Under the pieces are notes generated by a model that saw nothing but the letters and a program-made list of their open reading frames with translations, did no database searches and was not told where the DNA came from. Source: JBDUDK01 sp040002995 (GTDB taxonomy: Bacteria > Actinomycetota > Acidimicrobiia > Acidimicrobiales > Ilumatobacteraceae). From it: a stretch of 44,057 nt of DNA. The translations under genes were made by a program, and so were the position numbers. The stretch is taken from contig JBDUDK010000139.1 of NCBI GenBank assembly GCA_040002995.1, positions 1 through 44,057 of the forward strand, in the 5' to 3' direction. Positions 1-7,748 of this stretch are shown piece after piece; the first letter of the stretch is position 1; each line of letters starts with the position of its first letter.

Positions 1-11
1 AAGGATCACGC

Positions 12-575
12 ATGCCTGCCATCACCACGAACGACCTGAAGAACGGCATCACCCTGCAACTCGACAACGGTCTGTTCACCGTCGTCGAGTTCCAGCACGT
101 CAAGCCGGGCAAGGGTGGAGCCTTCGTGCGCACCAAACTCCGCAACGCTCGAACCGGCGCGGTGATCGACCGCACGTTCAATGCCGGCATCCGGATCGAG
201 CAGGCGATCGTCGAAAAGCGCGACATGCAATATCTCTACGCCGACGGCGACGGATACGTGTTCATGGACAGCGTGTCCTACGACCAGATGACCGTGGCCC
301 GCCCGTCCCTCGGCGACGCCGCGCACTACCTCGTCCCGTCAATGTCGGCGCAGATCTCGACGCACGCCGCGGAGGTCATCGGTATCGAGCTTCCGGCGGC
401 GGTCGAACTCACGGTCACGGAGACCGAGCCGGGGATGCAGGGCGATCGAGTGTCGGGTGCCCGGAAGGGGGCGACGCTCGAGACAGGGCTCGTGATCCAA
501 GTGCCGCTGTTCGTGAACATCGGAGACAAGGTGAGGGTCGACACACGCTCCGGCGACTACATCACCCGCGTGTGA
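12..575 (+). CDS. efp: Elongation factor P
   Basis: EF-P, 187 residues, relieves ribosome stalling at polyproline stretches. The three-domain EF-P fold is recognisable: an N-terminal KOW-like domain with the loop PGKGGAF (Lys34 at the tip) and a C-terminal OB domain ending in GDKVRVDTRSGDYITRV. Length is normal for the family. An AAGGA ribosome site lies at 1-5, six bases before the ATG. The loop reads PGKGG, whereas the actinobacterial subfamily known to work with unmodified lysine usually has PGKGP. No lysine-modifying enzyme is visible nearby. The stop overlaps the nusB start (GTGA), so the pair is probably cotranscribed and translationally coupled. Identity is clear. Confidence 0.97.
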   Translation: MPAITTNDLKNGITLQLDNGLFTVVEFQHVKPGKGGAFVRTKLRNARTGAVIDRTFNAGIRIEQAIVEKRDMQYLYADGDGYVFMDSVSYDQMTVARPSLGDAAHYLVPSMSAQISTHAAEVIGIELPAAVELTVTETEPGMQGDRVSGARKGATLETGLVIQVPLFVNIGDKVRVDTRSGDYITRV

Positions 576-979
576 GCTTCGAGGGCGAGGACCGCCGCAC
601 CGAAGCGCGCGAGCGGGCGCTCGCCCTGCTGTACGAGGCCGACGCGAAAGACACCGACCCGATTGAACTCGTCGCGGCGCTCGCCGTACCGCCCGACCCG
701 CTGGCGACCACGCTCGTGGAGGGGGTGGCCCGAGAGCAGGGCCGCATCGACGAGCTGATCACTCGCTACCTGCGGGGATGGACGATCGAACGGATGGCAC
801 TCGTCGACCGGCTGGTGCTTTCGATCGCCACATTCGAGCTGCTGGGCCGCCCCGACGTGCCCACCCCGGTGGTGATCGACGAAGCCGTCGAGCTGGCGAA
901 GCGCTATTCCACCGAGGAATCGGGCAAGTTCGTGAACGGCATGTTGTCGTCGATCGCGGCCGACGCCCGGCCCGGCTAG
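572..979 (+). CDS. nusB: Transcription antitermination factor NusB
   Basis: NusB, 135 residues, an all-helical RNA-binding protein that with NusE (S10) binds boxA RNA in rRNA antitermination. Family signatures are visible: an N-terminal ARERALALLYEAD helix, a central W-x-x-ERMA-x-x-DR segment, and a C-terminal EAVELAKRYSTEESGKFVNG block. The GTG start at 572 overlaps the efp stop by four bases, which fixes the start and suggests coupling. The efp-nusB order is common in Gram-positive bacteria. A GC-rich hairpin about 84 bases downstream may end the transcript. Confident call. Confidence 0.96.
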   Translation: MSFEGEDRRTEARERALALLYEADAKDTDPIELVAALAVPPDPLATTLVEGVAREQGRIDELITRYLRGWTIERMALVDRLVLSIATFELLGRPDVPTPVVIDEAVELAKRYSTEESGKFVNGMLSSIAADARPG

Positions 980-1352
980 CGGGAGATGGTTACTGCCCGG
1001 CGACCTCTGAAGCTTGCGCACGCCCGCACGACAGGTGCGACGATGCCGATCGTGCGCGCCAGCACCGCCGACTGAACGTCGGCGGTGATCGGGAGTTTGT
1101 CCTTCGCGATCGCGTCGACGATCGCCCGGCCGACGAGCATCACGCCCTCGAACCGAAGGGCTCGCCGGCGCGGACGGGCCGAGGCCTCGGCGTTCGCGGC
1201 GGTGGAATCGAGCCTCGAGGAGATCCGGCTTGCTGACGACCCATGCCCTCCGGCGCGCGACTCCGACCACGCAGCGCCCTTGAACGGGTCTAAGAGGCCC
1301 TGGCGGGCCGTGCTGGGCGGCGATATCGTCGGCCTCCTCGAGGTTGGCGCGT
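976..1352 (-). pseudogene. Decayed middle/C-terminal part of a short-chain dehydrogenase
   Basis: This otherwise gene-less stretch carries reverse-strand coding remnants in two frames. Near 1352-1290 one frame reads RANLEEADDIAAQHGPP, resembling the region after the second Rossmann strand of an SDR. Near 1150-976 another frame reads VGRAIVDAIAKDKLPITAD then VQSAVLARTIGIVAPVV, resembling the C-terminus of 3-ketodihydrosphingosine-reductase-like SDRs, and ends in TAG overlapping the nusB stop. About 130 codons remain of the roughly 220 expected, with a frame change, so the gene is broken and partly deleted. A matching N-terminal remnant lies at 3717-3784, on the far side of the sugar dehydrogenase gene. 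The SDR reading is by motif resemblance only. Confidence 0.45.
1063..1087. terminator. Perfect 10-bp hairpin downstream of nusB
   Basis: CACCGCCGAC and GTCGGCGGTG form a perfect 10-bp stem with a five-base loop, 84 bases after the nusB stop. No T-run follows on either strand. GC-rich hairpins without a U-tract are often proposed as terminators in actinobacteria, so this may end efp-nusB transcription. It also lies inside the SDR remnant, where it could simply be coding relic. Confidence 0.35.
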
Positions 1353-1382
1353 ACTCGAGGAGGCGGCGGACAGGGGGGCGAG

Positions 1383-3683
1383 ATGCGGAGGAACGGACGT
1401 CCTAGCGGGCGTGGCTTCACTGCGCGGCGGGCCACGTTGGTCGTCACGGTGCTAGTCGCCTCGCTCGTGGTCGTGGCGGCGAGCGAAACCGGTGCAGCCG
1501 TGCCAGCGGGCTTCGCAGACAATATCGTGATCAGCGGTCTGACCAATCCGACCGCGGTGCAGTTCGCTAGCGACGGGCGGATCTTCGTCGCCCAGAAGAA
1601 CGGCCAGATCTATTCCTTCGACGCGTCCGGCGGCTCGAAGACGCTGTTCGCGGATCTCTCTACGGCCGTCCACGACTTCTGGGACCGGGGACTACTCGGC
1701 ATGGCTTTGTCGCCGAGCTTCCCGAGTGATCCCGCCGTGTACGTCTTGTACACCTACGACGCAGCGGAAGGCGCAGTGGCGCCGCGATGGAACGACGCCT
1801 GCCCCACACCGCCGGGAGCGACGACGGATGGATGCGTCGTGAGCGCGCGACTCTCGAAACTGACGCCAAGTGGCACGCCTGGCGCTCCCGTGGAGACGAC
1901 GCTGGTGGGGGGGTGGTGCCAACAGTTCCCCAGCCACTCGATCGGTACGGTGCGCTTCGGCCGGGACGGTTACCTGTACGCAGGCGCCGGCGACGGCGCC
2001 AGCTTCAACAATGTCGACTACGGGCAGTATGGAAACACCTACGCCGGTGATCTCGCCAACCCGTGCGGCGATCCTCCTTCACCGCCGGGCACGGCCTTGA
2101 CATCCCCCGGCGCGGAGGGCGGTGCGCTGCGAAGCCAGTCCGTCCGTCGCACGGACGGTTCGACGACCCTCGACGGCACCATCATCCGTGTCGATCCGGC
2201 GACAGGAGCTGGTGTCGCCACCAACCCGTACGCCGGCAGCGTCGATCCCAACCAGCGGCGCGTGCTCGCGTATGGCATGCGCAACCCCTTCCGGTTCACC
2301 CCCCGCCCGGGTACCAACGAACTCTGGGTGGGCGATGTCGGTTGGAGCACCTGGGAGGAGATCAACCGCGTCGTCGACGTCACGAGCGGCGTGGCGTCGA
2401 ACTTCGGCTGGCCCTGCTACGAGGGAAGCCCGACGCAGCCCGGCTACCAGTCGGCGAACCTCGCGTCGTGCAACTCGCTGTACAGCAACCCCTCGCAAGT
2501 GACGGCGCCCTACTACGCATACAACCACGCCAACCAGGTCGTTTCGGGGGAGACGTGCCCCACCGGCGGGTCGTCGATCACCGGCCTGGCCTTCTACACG
2601 GGAGGCTCGTACCCGGCGAGCTACAACGGCGGGCTCTTCTTCGCCGATCACACCCGCAATTGCATCTGGTTCATGCCCGCCGGCGTCAACGGCAACCCAG
2701 ATCCGTCACGTGTGCAGACGTTCGCGCCGGCGGCCGGTCATCCTGTCGATCTCGAGATCGGCCCGGCAGGGGATCTCTTCTACGCCGACCTCGAGGACGG
2801 CACCATCCATCGGATCAGCTACACCGCCACCAACCAGCCGCCGGTGGCTGCCATCACGGCGCAGCCGACGTCTGGACCGACCCCGTTGAGCGTGCAGTTC
2901 GACGGCAGCAGCTCGAGCGACCCGGACGGCGGCGCCCTGACCTACGCGTGGGACCTCGATGGCGACGGTGTCTACAACAACGGATCGACAGCACAGGTGT
3001 CGTGGACCTACAACACGCCCGGCGCCTACACGGCGCGGCTGCGCGTCACCGATCCGCAGGGTGCAGCCGGTTCGGCAGCGGTGACGATCACTGCCGGCAA
3101 CTCGCCGCCCGTTCCCACGATCTCCTACCCGAGCGCCTCGCTGAGGTGGAAGGTTGGTGACACGATCACCTTCTCGGGCGGGGCCACCGACACCCAAGAC
3201 GGTACCGAGCCCGCCTCCCGCCTCCGATGGAGAGTCCTGCTGCACCATTGTTCGTCACCAACGGATTGTCACGTCCATGTCATCGACGACACCACATTCG
3301 TCGGCGTAGCAACCGGCTCGTTCGCCGCCCCGGACCACGGCTATCCCGTGTATCTCGAGCTCGAACTGACAGCGACCGACGCCGGTGGCCTGACCGCCAC
3401 CACCAGCGTCCGCCTGGACCCGCAAACCGTCGCTCTGACCTTCCGGAGCAACCCAGCCGGTTTGAAAGTCGTTGTGACATCGGCTGACTCGACGCTGGTG
3501 ACACCCTTCACCCACACCTACGTCGTCAACTCGCAAGTTCATCTCATCGCCCCGACGACGACGACCGCGAAGTCGGGCCAAGCCTACGCGTTCCAGTCGT
3601 GGTCCGACGGTGGGGCCGCCGACCACACCATCAGCGCGCCAGCCACCGCGACGACGTACACGGCCATCTATCGGAAACGCTGA
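1383..3683 (+). CDS. Secreted PQQ-dependent sugar dehydrogenase-like protein with PKD domain
   Basis: A 766-residue exported protein. Residues about 1-40 are a signal peptide (basic start, then a Val/Leu-rich stretch). Residues about 45-480 form the six-bladed soluble glucose/sorbosone dehydrogenase fold, with IVISGLTNPTAVQFA, a DRGLLGMALSP segment, GYLYAGAGDGAS, DGTIIRVDPATG and the RNPFRFTP segment. A PKD domain follows at about 495-580 (SSDPDGGALTYAWDLDGDG), then a further beta-rich domain and a C-terminal repeat ending in TTYTAIYRKR. The likely role is extracellular oxidation of sugars or related alcohols using pyrroloquinoline quinone; no PQQ synthesis gene is in view. The ATG at 1383 is chosen because it follows a purine-rich site and gives the signal peptide directly. 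It stands alone between nusB and pyrR, flanked by remnants of another gene, suggesting later insertion. Confidence 0.82.
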   Translation: MRRNGRPSGRGFTARRATLVVTVLVASLVVVAASETGAAVPAGFADNIVISGLTNPTAVQFASDGRIFVAQKNGQIYSFDASGGSKTLFADLSTAVHDFWDRGLLGMALSPSFPSDPAVYVLYTYDAAEGAVAPRWNDACPTPPGATTDGCVVSARLSKLTPSGTPGAPVETTLVGGWCQQFPSHSIGTVRFGRDGYLYAGAGDGASFNNVDYGQYGNTYAGDLANPCGDPPSPPGTALTSPGAEGGALRSQSVRRTDGSTTLDGTIIRVDPATGAGVATNPYAGSVDPNQRRVLAYGMRNPFRFTPRPGTNELWVGDVGWSTWEEINRVVDVTSGVASNFGWPCYEGSPTQPGYQSANLASCNSLYSNPSQVTAPYYAYNHANQVVSGETCPTGGSSITGLAFYTGGSYPASYNGGLFFADHTRNCIWFMPAGVNGNPDPSRVQTFAPAAGHPVDLEIGPAGDLFYADLEDGTIHRISYTATNQPPVAAITAQPTSGPTPLSVQFDGSSSSDPDGGALTYAWDLDGDGVYNNGSTAQVSWTYNTPGAYTARLRVTDPQGAAGSAAVTITAGNSPPVPTISYPSASLRWKVGDTITFSGGATDTQDGTEPASRLRWRVLLHHCSSPTDCHVHVIDDTTFVGVATGSFAAPDHGYPVYLELELTATDAGGLTATTSVRLDPQTVALTFRSNPAGLKVVVTSADSTLVTPFTHTYVVNSQVHLIAPTTTTAKSGQAYAFQSWSDGGAADHTISAPATATTYTAIYRKR

Positions 3684-3716
3684 CCAAAGCTCGAGAAGCG
3701 AGATAACCGCTGCTGG

Positions 3717-3784
3717 GCGCTGGCCAGGCCGATTCCTTCCGAGCCGCCGGTGATGATCGCGTGCAAGCCCTTTATGGTCGTCAT
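3717..3784 (-). pseudogene. N-terminal remnant of a short-chain dehydrogenase
   Basis: Reading leftward from an ATG at 3784, the frame gives MTTIKGLHAIITGGSEGIG followed by LASAQQ. This is the start of a classical SDR: first Rossmann strand plus the TGxxxGIG dinucleotide loop. Homology then stops, and the frame hits a stop at 3668-3670 inside the end of the sugar dehydrogenase gene. The gene would have been divergent from pyrR and convergent with nusB. Together with the remnants at 976-1352 this suggests one SDR gene interrupted and eroded. Confidence 0.6.
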
Positions 3785-3815
3785 GGCCAGAGTCTGTCGC
3801 GCTATGGTCGACCCC
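3773..3815 (+). promoter_or_regulatory. Candidate promoter of the pyr operon
   Basis: A TATGGT hexamer at 3803-3808 fits the actinobacterial -10 pattern TANNNT and would start RNA near 3815, just before the 5' arm of the PyrR loop. A second TATGGT lies at 3773-3778. No clear -35 is seen. Confidence 0.4.
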
Positions 3816-3817
3816 TG

Positions 3818-3849
3818 ACCGTGAAGCGGGTCCCGTGAGGCTCGGACGG
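3818..3849 (+). promoter_or_regulatory. PyrR-binding RNA loop in the pyr leader
   Basis: Bases 3829-3842 read GGTCCCGTGAGGCT and match 13 of 14 positions of the PyrR-binding-loop consensus ARUCCNGNGAGGYU. Flanking CCG (3819-3821) and CGG (3843-3845) can form the lower stem, with a purine-rich internal bulge (TGAAG) on the 5' side as in known loops. UMP-bound PyrR is expected to bind here and repress the operon. The loop ends just before the AGGAAGGA ribosome site at 3851-3858 and lies about 45 bases before an intrinsic terminator, so both translational and transcriptional control are possible. Confidence 0.78.
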
Positions 3850-3867
3850 CAGGAAGGATTTCGGCCG

Positions 3868-4437
3868 ATGGCTGAACGCGAGCGCAGGACCACGCCCCCG
3901 TACGGGGGCGTTTTTGTGGCCCGTTCGCAAGTGATGAGCGCCGACGATGTGCGCCGCGCCACCACGCGGATCGCCCACGAGATCATCGAGCACAACCGCG
4001 GACTCGAGAGCGTCGCCCTCATTGGCCTACAAACGGGTGGTGTGTGGTTCGCCGAGCACCTGGCCACCGCCATCGAACGTATCGACGGCCTCGAGGTGCC
4101 GCTCGGCCAGCTCGATGTCGCCTTTTACCGCGACGACATCGGGTTGCGGCCGGTACTGCCGGAGGCCGTCACCGACATCGAGTTCGCGATCGATGGACTG
4201 GCGGTCGTGCTCGTCGACGATGTCCTGTTCACCGGACGCACCATTCGAGCCGCACTGAACGCGCTGAACGACTATGGCCGGCCGCGATCCGTGCAACTCG
4301 CGGTGATGATCGACCGCGGTCACCGGGAGCTGCCGATCCGCCCTGATTACGTCGGCAAGAACCTCCCGACCCGCCCCGACGAGATGGTCGATGCCGGTCC
4401 TCGCGGTGTCGAGCTCGGCGAGATGGTGAAGCGGTGA
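3868..4437 (+). CDS. pyrR: Bifunctional pyr operon regulator / uracil phosphoribosyltransferase PyrR
   Basis: PyrR binds pyr leader RNA in response to UMP and has weak uracil phosphoribosyltransferase activity. The phosphoribosyltransferase core is clear: RIAHEIIEHN near the start, the PRPP loop VVLVDDVLFTGRT, and the C-terminal DRGHRELPIRPDYVGKN. With ATG 3868 the protein has 189 residues, in the usual range. That start is preferred because AGGAAGGA lies 9 bases upstream. GTG 3916 (173 residues) and ATG 3934 are alternatives; homology itself begins only around SQVMSADDVRR. A start at 3868 means codons 9-16 are encoded by the terminator hairpin. The stop overlaps the pyrB GTG (GTGA). Function is certain, start is not. 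Confidence 0.92.
   Translation: MAERERRTTPPYGGVFVARSQVMSADDVRRATTRIAHEIIEHNRGLESVALIGLQTGGVWFAEHLATAIERIDGLEVPLGQLDVAFYRDDIGLRPVLPEAVTDIEFAIDGLAVVLVDDVLFTGRTIRAALNALNDYGRPRSVQLAVMIDRGHRELPIRPDYVGKNLPTRPDEMVDAGPRGVELGEMVKR
3892..3915 (+). terminator. Intrinsic terminator/attenuator in the pyr leader
   Basis: ACGCCCCCGT and ACGGGGGCGT form a perfect 20-base palindrome at 3892-3911 followed directly by a T-run (3911-3915). This is a canonical Rho-independent terminator. It lies downstream of the PyrR loop and, unusually, within the open frame that begins at the well-placed ATG 3868. The G-run of its 3' arm (3904-3908) is also 7 bases before an in-frame GTG at 3916, so the hairpin could hide a second ribosome site. 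Confidence 0.8.
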
Positions 4438-5390
4438 AGAGCCCGCAACACCTCCTGTCGATCACCGACCTGGGTGCCGGCGGGATCGCAGAGCTGCTCG
4501 CCCTCACCGACAACATGGCGGAGGTAAACCGGCGGCCGATCCCCAAAGTGCCCGCCTTGAGGGGCAAGTCCGTCGCTTCCCTCTTCTTCGAGGACTCGAC
4601 GCGTACTCGACTGTCGTTCGAGACGGCGGCGAAACGCCTGAGCGCCGAGACGATGACGTTCAGCGTCGGCGCCTCGTCGGTGAACAAGGGCGAATCGCTC
4701 AAGGACACGGTCGAGACCATCGAGGCCATGGGCATCGACGCGGTCGTCGTGCGCCACAAATCCTCGGGTGTTCCGTCGCGCATCGCGTCATGGATCGGTG
4801 CCAGCGTGATCAATGCGGGCGACGGCTGGCACGAGCACCCCACACAGGCTCTGCTCGATTGCTACACGATTGCCACTGAGCTCGGCCGGCCGCGCCACGG
4901 GGCCTCGTTCGACGGCTTGCGCATCGCCATCATCGGCGACGTGAAGCACTCACGCGTGGCGCGCAGCGATGTGCTCGCGTTCGCCGCCCTGGGCGCCGAG
5001 GTCGTGCTCGTCGCCCCACCAACACTTCTACCGCCCTCGCTCGAGGGTTGGCCGGTCTCAGTGTCGTTCGATCTCGACGACGTGCTCGGAAAGGTCGACG
5101 TCGCGTACGTGTTGCGCATGCAGCTCGAACGGCAAGAGCAGGCTCTCGTGCCGTCGCTTCGCGAGTACACGGCGTGCTTCGGGCTCACATCCGCGAGGGC
5201 GAAGCATCTCGGCGACCACGCGCTGATCATGCATCCGGGCCCCATGAACAGAGGGGTGGAGATCGCGGCCGACGTCGCGGAGATGCCGCGTTCTGTGATC
5301 ACCGCACAAGTCCGAAATGGAGTGGCCGTACGCATGGCGGTCTTGTACTGGTTGCTCGGTTCCGGTGTCGCCCTGGGCCCCGAACAATGA
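4434..5390 (+). CDS. pyrB: Aspartate carbamoyltransferase catalytic chain
   Basis: ATCase, 318 residues, joins carbamoyl phosphate and aspartate, the first committed step of pyrimidine synthesis. The carbamoyl phosphate motif FFEDSTRTRLSFE lies near residue 52, the HPTQALLD block near 132, and the MHPGPMNRG aspartate-binding loop near 266. The GTG start overlaps the pyrR stop by four bases. No pyrI regulatory subunit is present, as expected outside enterobacteria, and a catalytic trimer is likely. The neighbour pyrC follows after 10 bases. Confidence 0.97.
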   Translation: MKSPQHLLSITDLGAGGIAELLALTDNMAEVNRRPIPKVPALRGKSVASLFFEDSTRTRLSFETAAKRLSAETMTFSVGASSVNKGESLKDTVETIEAMGIDAVVVRHKSSGVPSRIASWIGASVINAGDGWHEHPTQALLDCYTIATELGRPRHGASFDGLRIAIIGDVKHSRVARSDVLAFAALGAEVVLVAPPTLLPPSLEGWPVSVSFDLDDVLGKVDVAYVLRMQLERQEQALVPSLREYTACFGLTSARAKHLGDHALIMHPGPMNRGVEIAADVAEMPRSVITAQVRNGVAVRMAVLYWLLGSGVALGPEQ

Positions 5391-5400
5391 GCACAGCAGG

Positions 5401-6681
5401 ATGAGCGAGACCGTCCTCAAGGGCGGCAGGGTGATCGATGCCACCGGCACTCGCGACGCCGACGTGGTCATCGGTGACGATGGGCGCATCGTCGCGGTCG
5501 GCCCCGATCTCTCCGCGCCGAACATCCTCGAGTGCGACGGGTGCATCGTCGCTCCCGGACTTGTCGACCTGCACACCCACCTACGACAACCCGGCGCGGA
5601 AGAGGCGGAGACCATCGAGAGCGGGTCACGCGCGGCTGCGCTCGGCGGCTTCACGGCGGTCGTGGCCATGCCCAACACCGAGCCCGCCATCGACTGCGCG
5701 GCCGTGGTGCGCGAAGTCTTGGAGCTCGGGCGAACGGCACGATTGTGCGACGTTCTGGTGGCCGGCGCCATCACGGTGGGGCGGGCCGGTGAACGGCTGG
5801 CGCCCATCGGCGAGATGGCCGCGCTGGGCGTGCGGATGTTCACCGACGACGGCAACGGCGTGCAGGACGGTCGCCTCATGCGGCGGGCCCTCGAGTACGC
5901 GAGCGGCTTCGGGGTCACGCTCGCGCAGCACTGTGAAGATGCCTCGCTCGCCGCTGGCGGTCACATGCACGAAGGGGAGTGGTCGAGCCGCCTCGGGCTG
6001 GCCGGGCAACCGTCCGAGGCCGAGGAGCTCATGGTGATGCGCGACATCGCGCTCGCCCGCCTCACGGGCGCGCGTGTGCACTTTCAACATCTGTCGACCG
6101 CGGGATCGGTTGGGCTCGTCCGCGCGGCCCGGGCCGCGGGTCTCCCGGTGACGGCGGAGGTCGCGCCGCACCATTTCACGTTGACCCACGCGGCGTGCGC
6201 CACTTACGACCCTGTGTTCAAGGTGAACCCGCCTCTGCGTACCGATGACGACGTGGCCGCGGTGAAAGTCGGGCTCGACGACGGCTCCCTCGACGCGATC
6301 GCCACCGACCACGCGCCGCACGCGCCCGACGCGAAGGAACGGCCCTTCGACGAGGCGCCTCCCGGCATGCTCGGGCTCGAAACGGCACTCGCGCTGGCGC
6401 TCACCGAGCTTTCGCTTCCTATCGAGCGCGTGCTGGCCGTGCTGTCCTGGCAGCCCGCCCGTATCGCCGGCCTCGAGGGAAGCCACGGTGGACCGATCGT
6501 CGCCGGTCGGCGCGCCAACTTGTGCGTGATCGACCCGGCGGCCACCTGGGTCGTCGACGCGTCGGCGCTCGCCAGCAAGGCCCGCAACACCCCGTATGCC
6601 GGCCGCAAGCTCACCGGCCGCGTCCGCCACACCATCTTCGCTGGCGTCCCTGTCGTCATCGACGGCCACTCCCAACGATGA
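5401..6681 (+). CDS. pyrC: Dihydroorotase (class I)
   Basis: Dihydroorotase, 426 residues, cyclises carbamoyl aspartate to dihydroorotate. It is an amidohydrolase: metal ligands in DLHTHLRQPG near residue 58, a later His/Asp set including the FQHLSTAGS segment, and the catalytic Asp in IATDHAPHAPDAK near 300. The ATG at 5401 is chosen because it begins the family N-terminus (KGGRVIDATG) and lies 10 bases after pyrB. Length fits class I, not the shorter E. coli type. The stop overlaps the carA ATG (ATGA), indicating coupling within the pyr operon. Confidence 0.96.
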   Translation: MSETVLKGGRVIDATGTRDADVVIGDDGRIVAVGPDLSAPNILECDGCIVAPGLVDLHTHLRQPGAEEAETIESGSRAAALGGFTAVVAMPNTEPAIDCAAVVREVLELGRTARLCDVLVAGAITVGRAGERLAPIGEMAALGVRMFTDDGNGVQDGRLMRRALEYASGFGVTLAQHCEDASLAAGGHMHEGEWSSRLGLAGQPSEAEELMVMRDIALARLTGARVHFQHLSTAGSVGLVRAARAAGLPVTAEVAPHHFTLTHAACATYDPVFKVNPPLRTDDDVAAVKVGLDDGSLDAIATDHAPHAPDAKERPFDEAPPGMLGLETALALALTELSLPIERVLAVLSWQPARIAGLEGSHGGPIVAGRRANLCVIDPAATWVVDASALASKARNTPYAGRKLTGRVRHTIFAGVPVVIDGHSQR

Positions 6682-7748
6682 GCGTTCGCGAGGCCGCGCT
6701 CGTGCTGGCCGACGGTGAGGTGTTCGAGGGCGAGGCCATCGGCGCGGAGCGGGCGGTGGCGAGCGGCGAGGTGGTGTTCAACACCGTCCTCTCCGGCTAC
6801 CAGGAAGTGATCACCGATCCGAGCTACGCCGGCCAGATCATCACGTTCACCTACCCCCACATCGGCAACTACGGCGTCACCGACGCCGACAACGAATCGC
6901 GTCGACCGTTCGCGCGAGGCGTGATCGTGCGCGAGCTCGCCCGCCGCCGGTCGAGTTGGCGCAGCGACTCCGATCTCGACGCCATGCTCCGTTTGCACGA
7001 TGTCCCCGGCATCGCGGGCGTCGATACCCGCCGCCTGACCCGTCACCTTCGCGACGCCGGCGCGATGTCCGGCGCGTTCGGCCCTGTGCCCGAAACTGTG
7101 TTGCTGACGGCCGCGCGCGCCGAGGCGGGTACCGCGGGTATCGACCTCGTGAGCGAGGTCACCGCGGCTGAGGCGTACACGACAGGGAACGGGCAGTTAC
7201 GAGTCGTGGCGTACGACCTCGGCATCAAGCGCACGATCCTGCGCCACCTCGGTGAGTTCGCCACCGTGATGGTGGTGCCCGCGAGCACCAGCGCGGCAGA
7301 GGTGCTCGCCCTCGAACCCGACGGCGTCTTTCTGTCGAACGGACCCGGCGACCCGGAAATGCTCTCCGGCGCCGCCACCGAAATCCGGAATCTGATCGAC
7401 GCCGACGTCGTCGTGTTCGGCATCTGTCTGGGTCACCAAGTGATCGCGCTCGCGCTCGGCGGCCACACGTTCAAGTTGCCGTTCGGCCACCACGGTGGGA
7501 ACCATCCCGTGCGCAACCTGGCCACAAGCCGGGTCGAGATCACGAGCCAGAACCACAACTTCAGCGTCGATGCCGATTCGTTGGCCGGCGTCGTCGAGGT
7601 CACTCACGTCAACTTGAACGACGGCACGAACGAAGGGATGAGAGTGCTGGGTGCTCGCGCGTTCAGCGTGCAGTACCACCCCGAAGCGGGGCCCGGCCCC
7701 CATGACGCGCGCTACTTGTTCGACGAGTTTCGTGAGCTCATGCGCTGA
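6678..7748 (+). CDS. carA: Carbamoyl phosphate synthase small (glutaminase) subunit
   Basis: CarA, 356 residues, releases ammonia from glutamine for CarB. The N-terminal half carries FNTVLSGYQEVITDPSYAG. The C-terminal class I glutamine amidotransferase domain has the nucleophile Cys250 in GICLGHQ and the His-Glu pair in the QYHPEAGPGPHDA segment. The ATG at 6678 overlaps the pyrC stop. The product also feeds ArgF in the arginine cluster of this window. The stop and the carB start share one base (TGATG). Confidence 0.97.
   Translation: MSVREAALVLADGEVFEGEAIGAERAVASGEVVFNTVLSGYQEVITDPSYAGQIITFTYPHIGNYGVTDADNESRRPFARGVIVRELARRRSSWRSDSDLDAMLRLHDVPGIAGVDTRRLTRHLRDAGAMSGAFGPVPETVLLTAARAEAGTAGIDLVSEVTAAEAYTTGNGQLRVVAYDLGIKRTILRHLGEFATVMVVPASTSAAEVLALEPDGVFLSNGPGDPEMLSGAATEIRNLIDADVVVFGICLGHQVIALALGGHTFKLPFGHHGGNHPVRNLATSRVEITSQNHNFSVDADSLAGVVEVTHVNLNDGTNEGMRVLGARAFSVQYHPEAGPGPHDARYLFDEFRELMR

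Noticed and set aside
976..1140. A 54-codon reverse-strand frame from ATG 1140 as an independent small gene
   Set aside because: Its content looks like the C-terminus of a larger SDR and it has no ribosome site, so it is treated as a pseudogene fragment.
1354..3695. CTCGAG-containing direct repeats as target-site duplications around the sugar dehydrogenase gene
   Set aside because: CTCGAG is common in this GC-rich sequence and no transposase or terminal inverted repeats are present.
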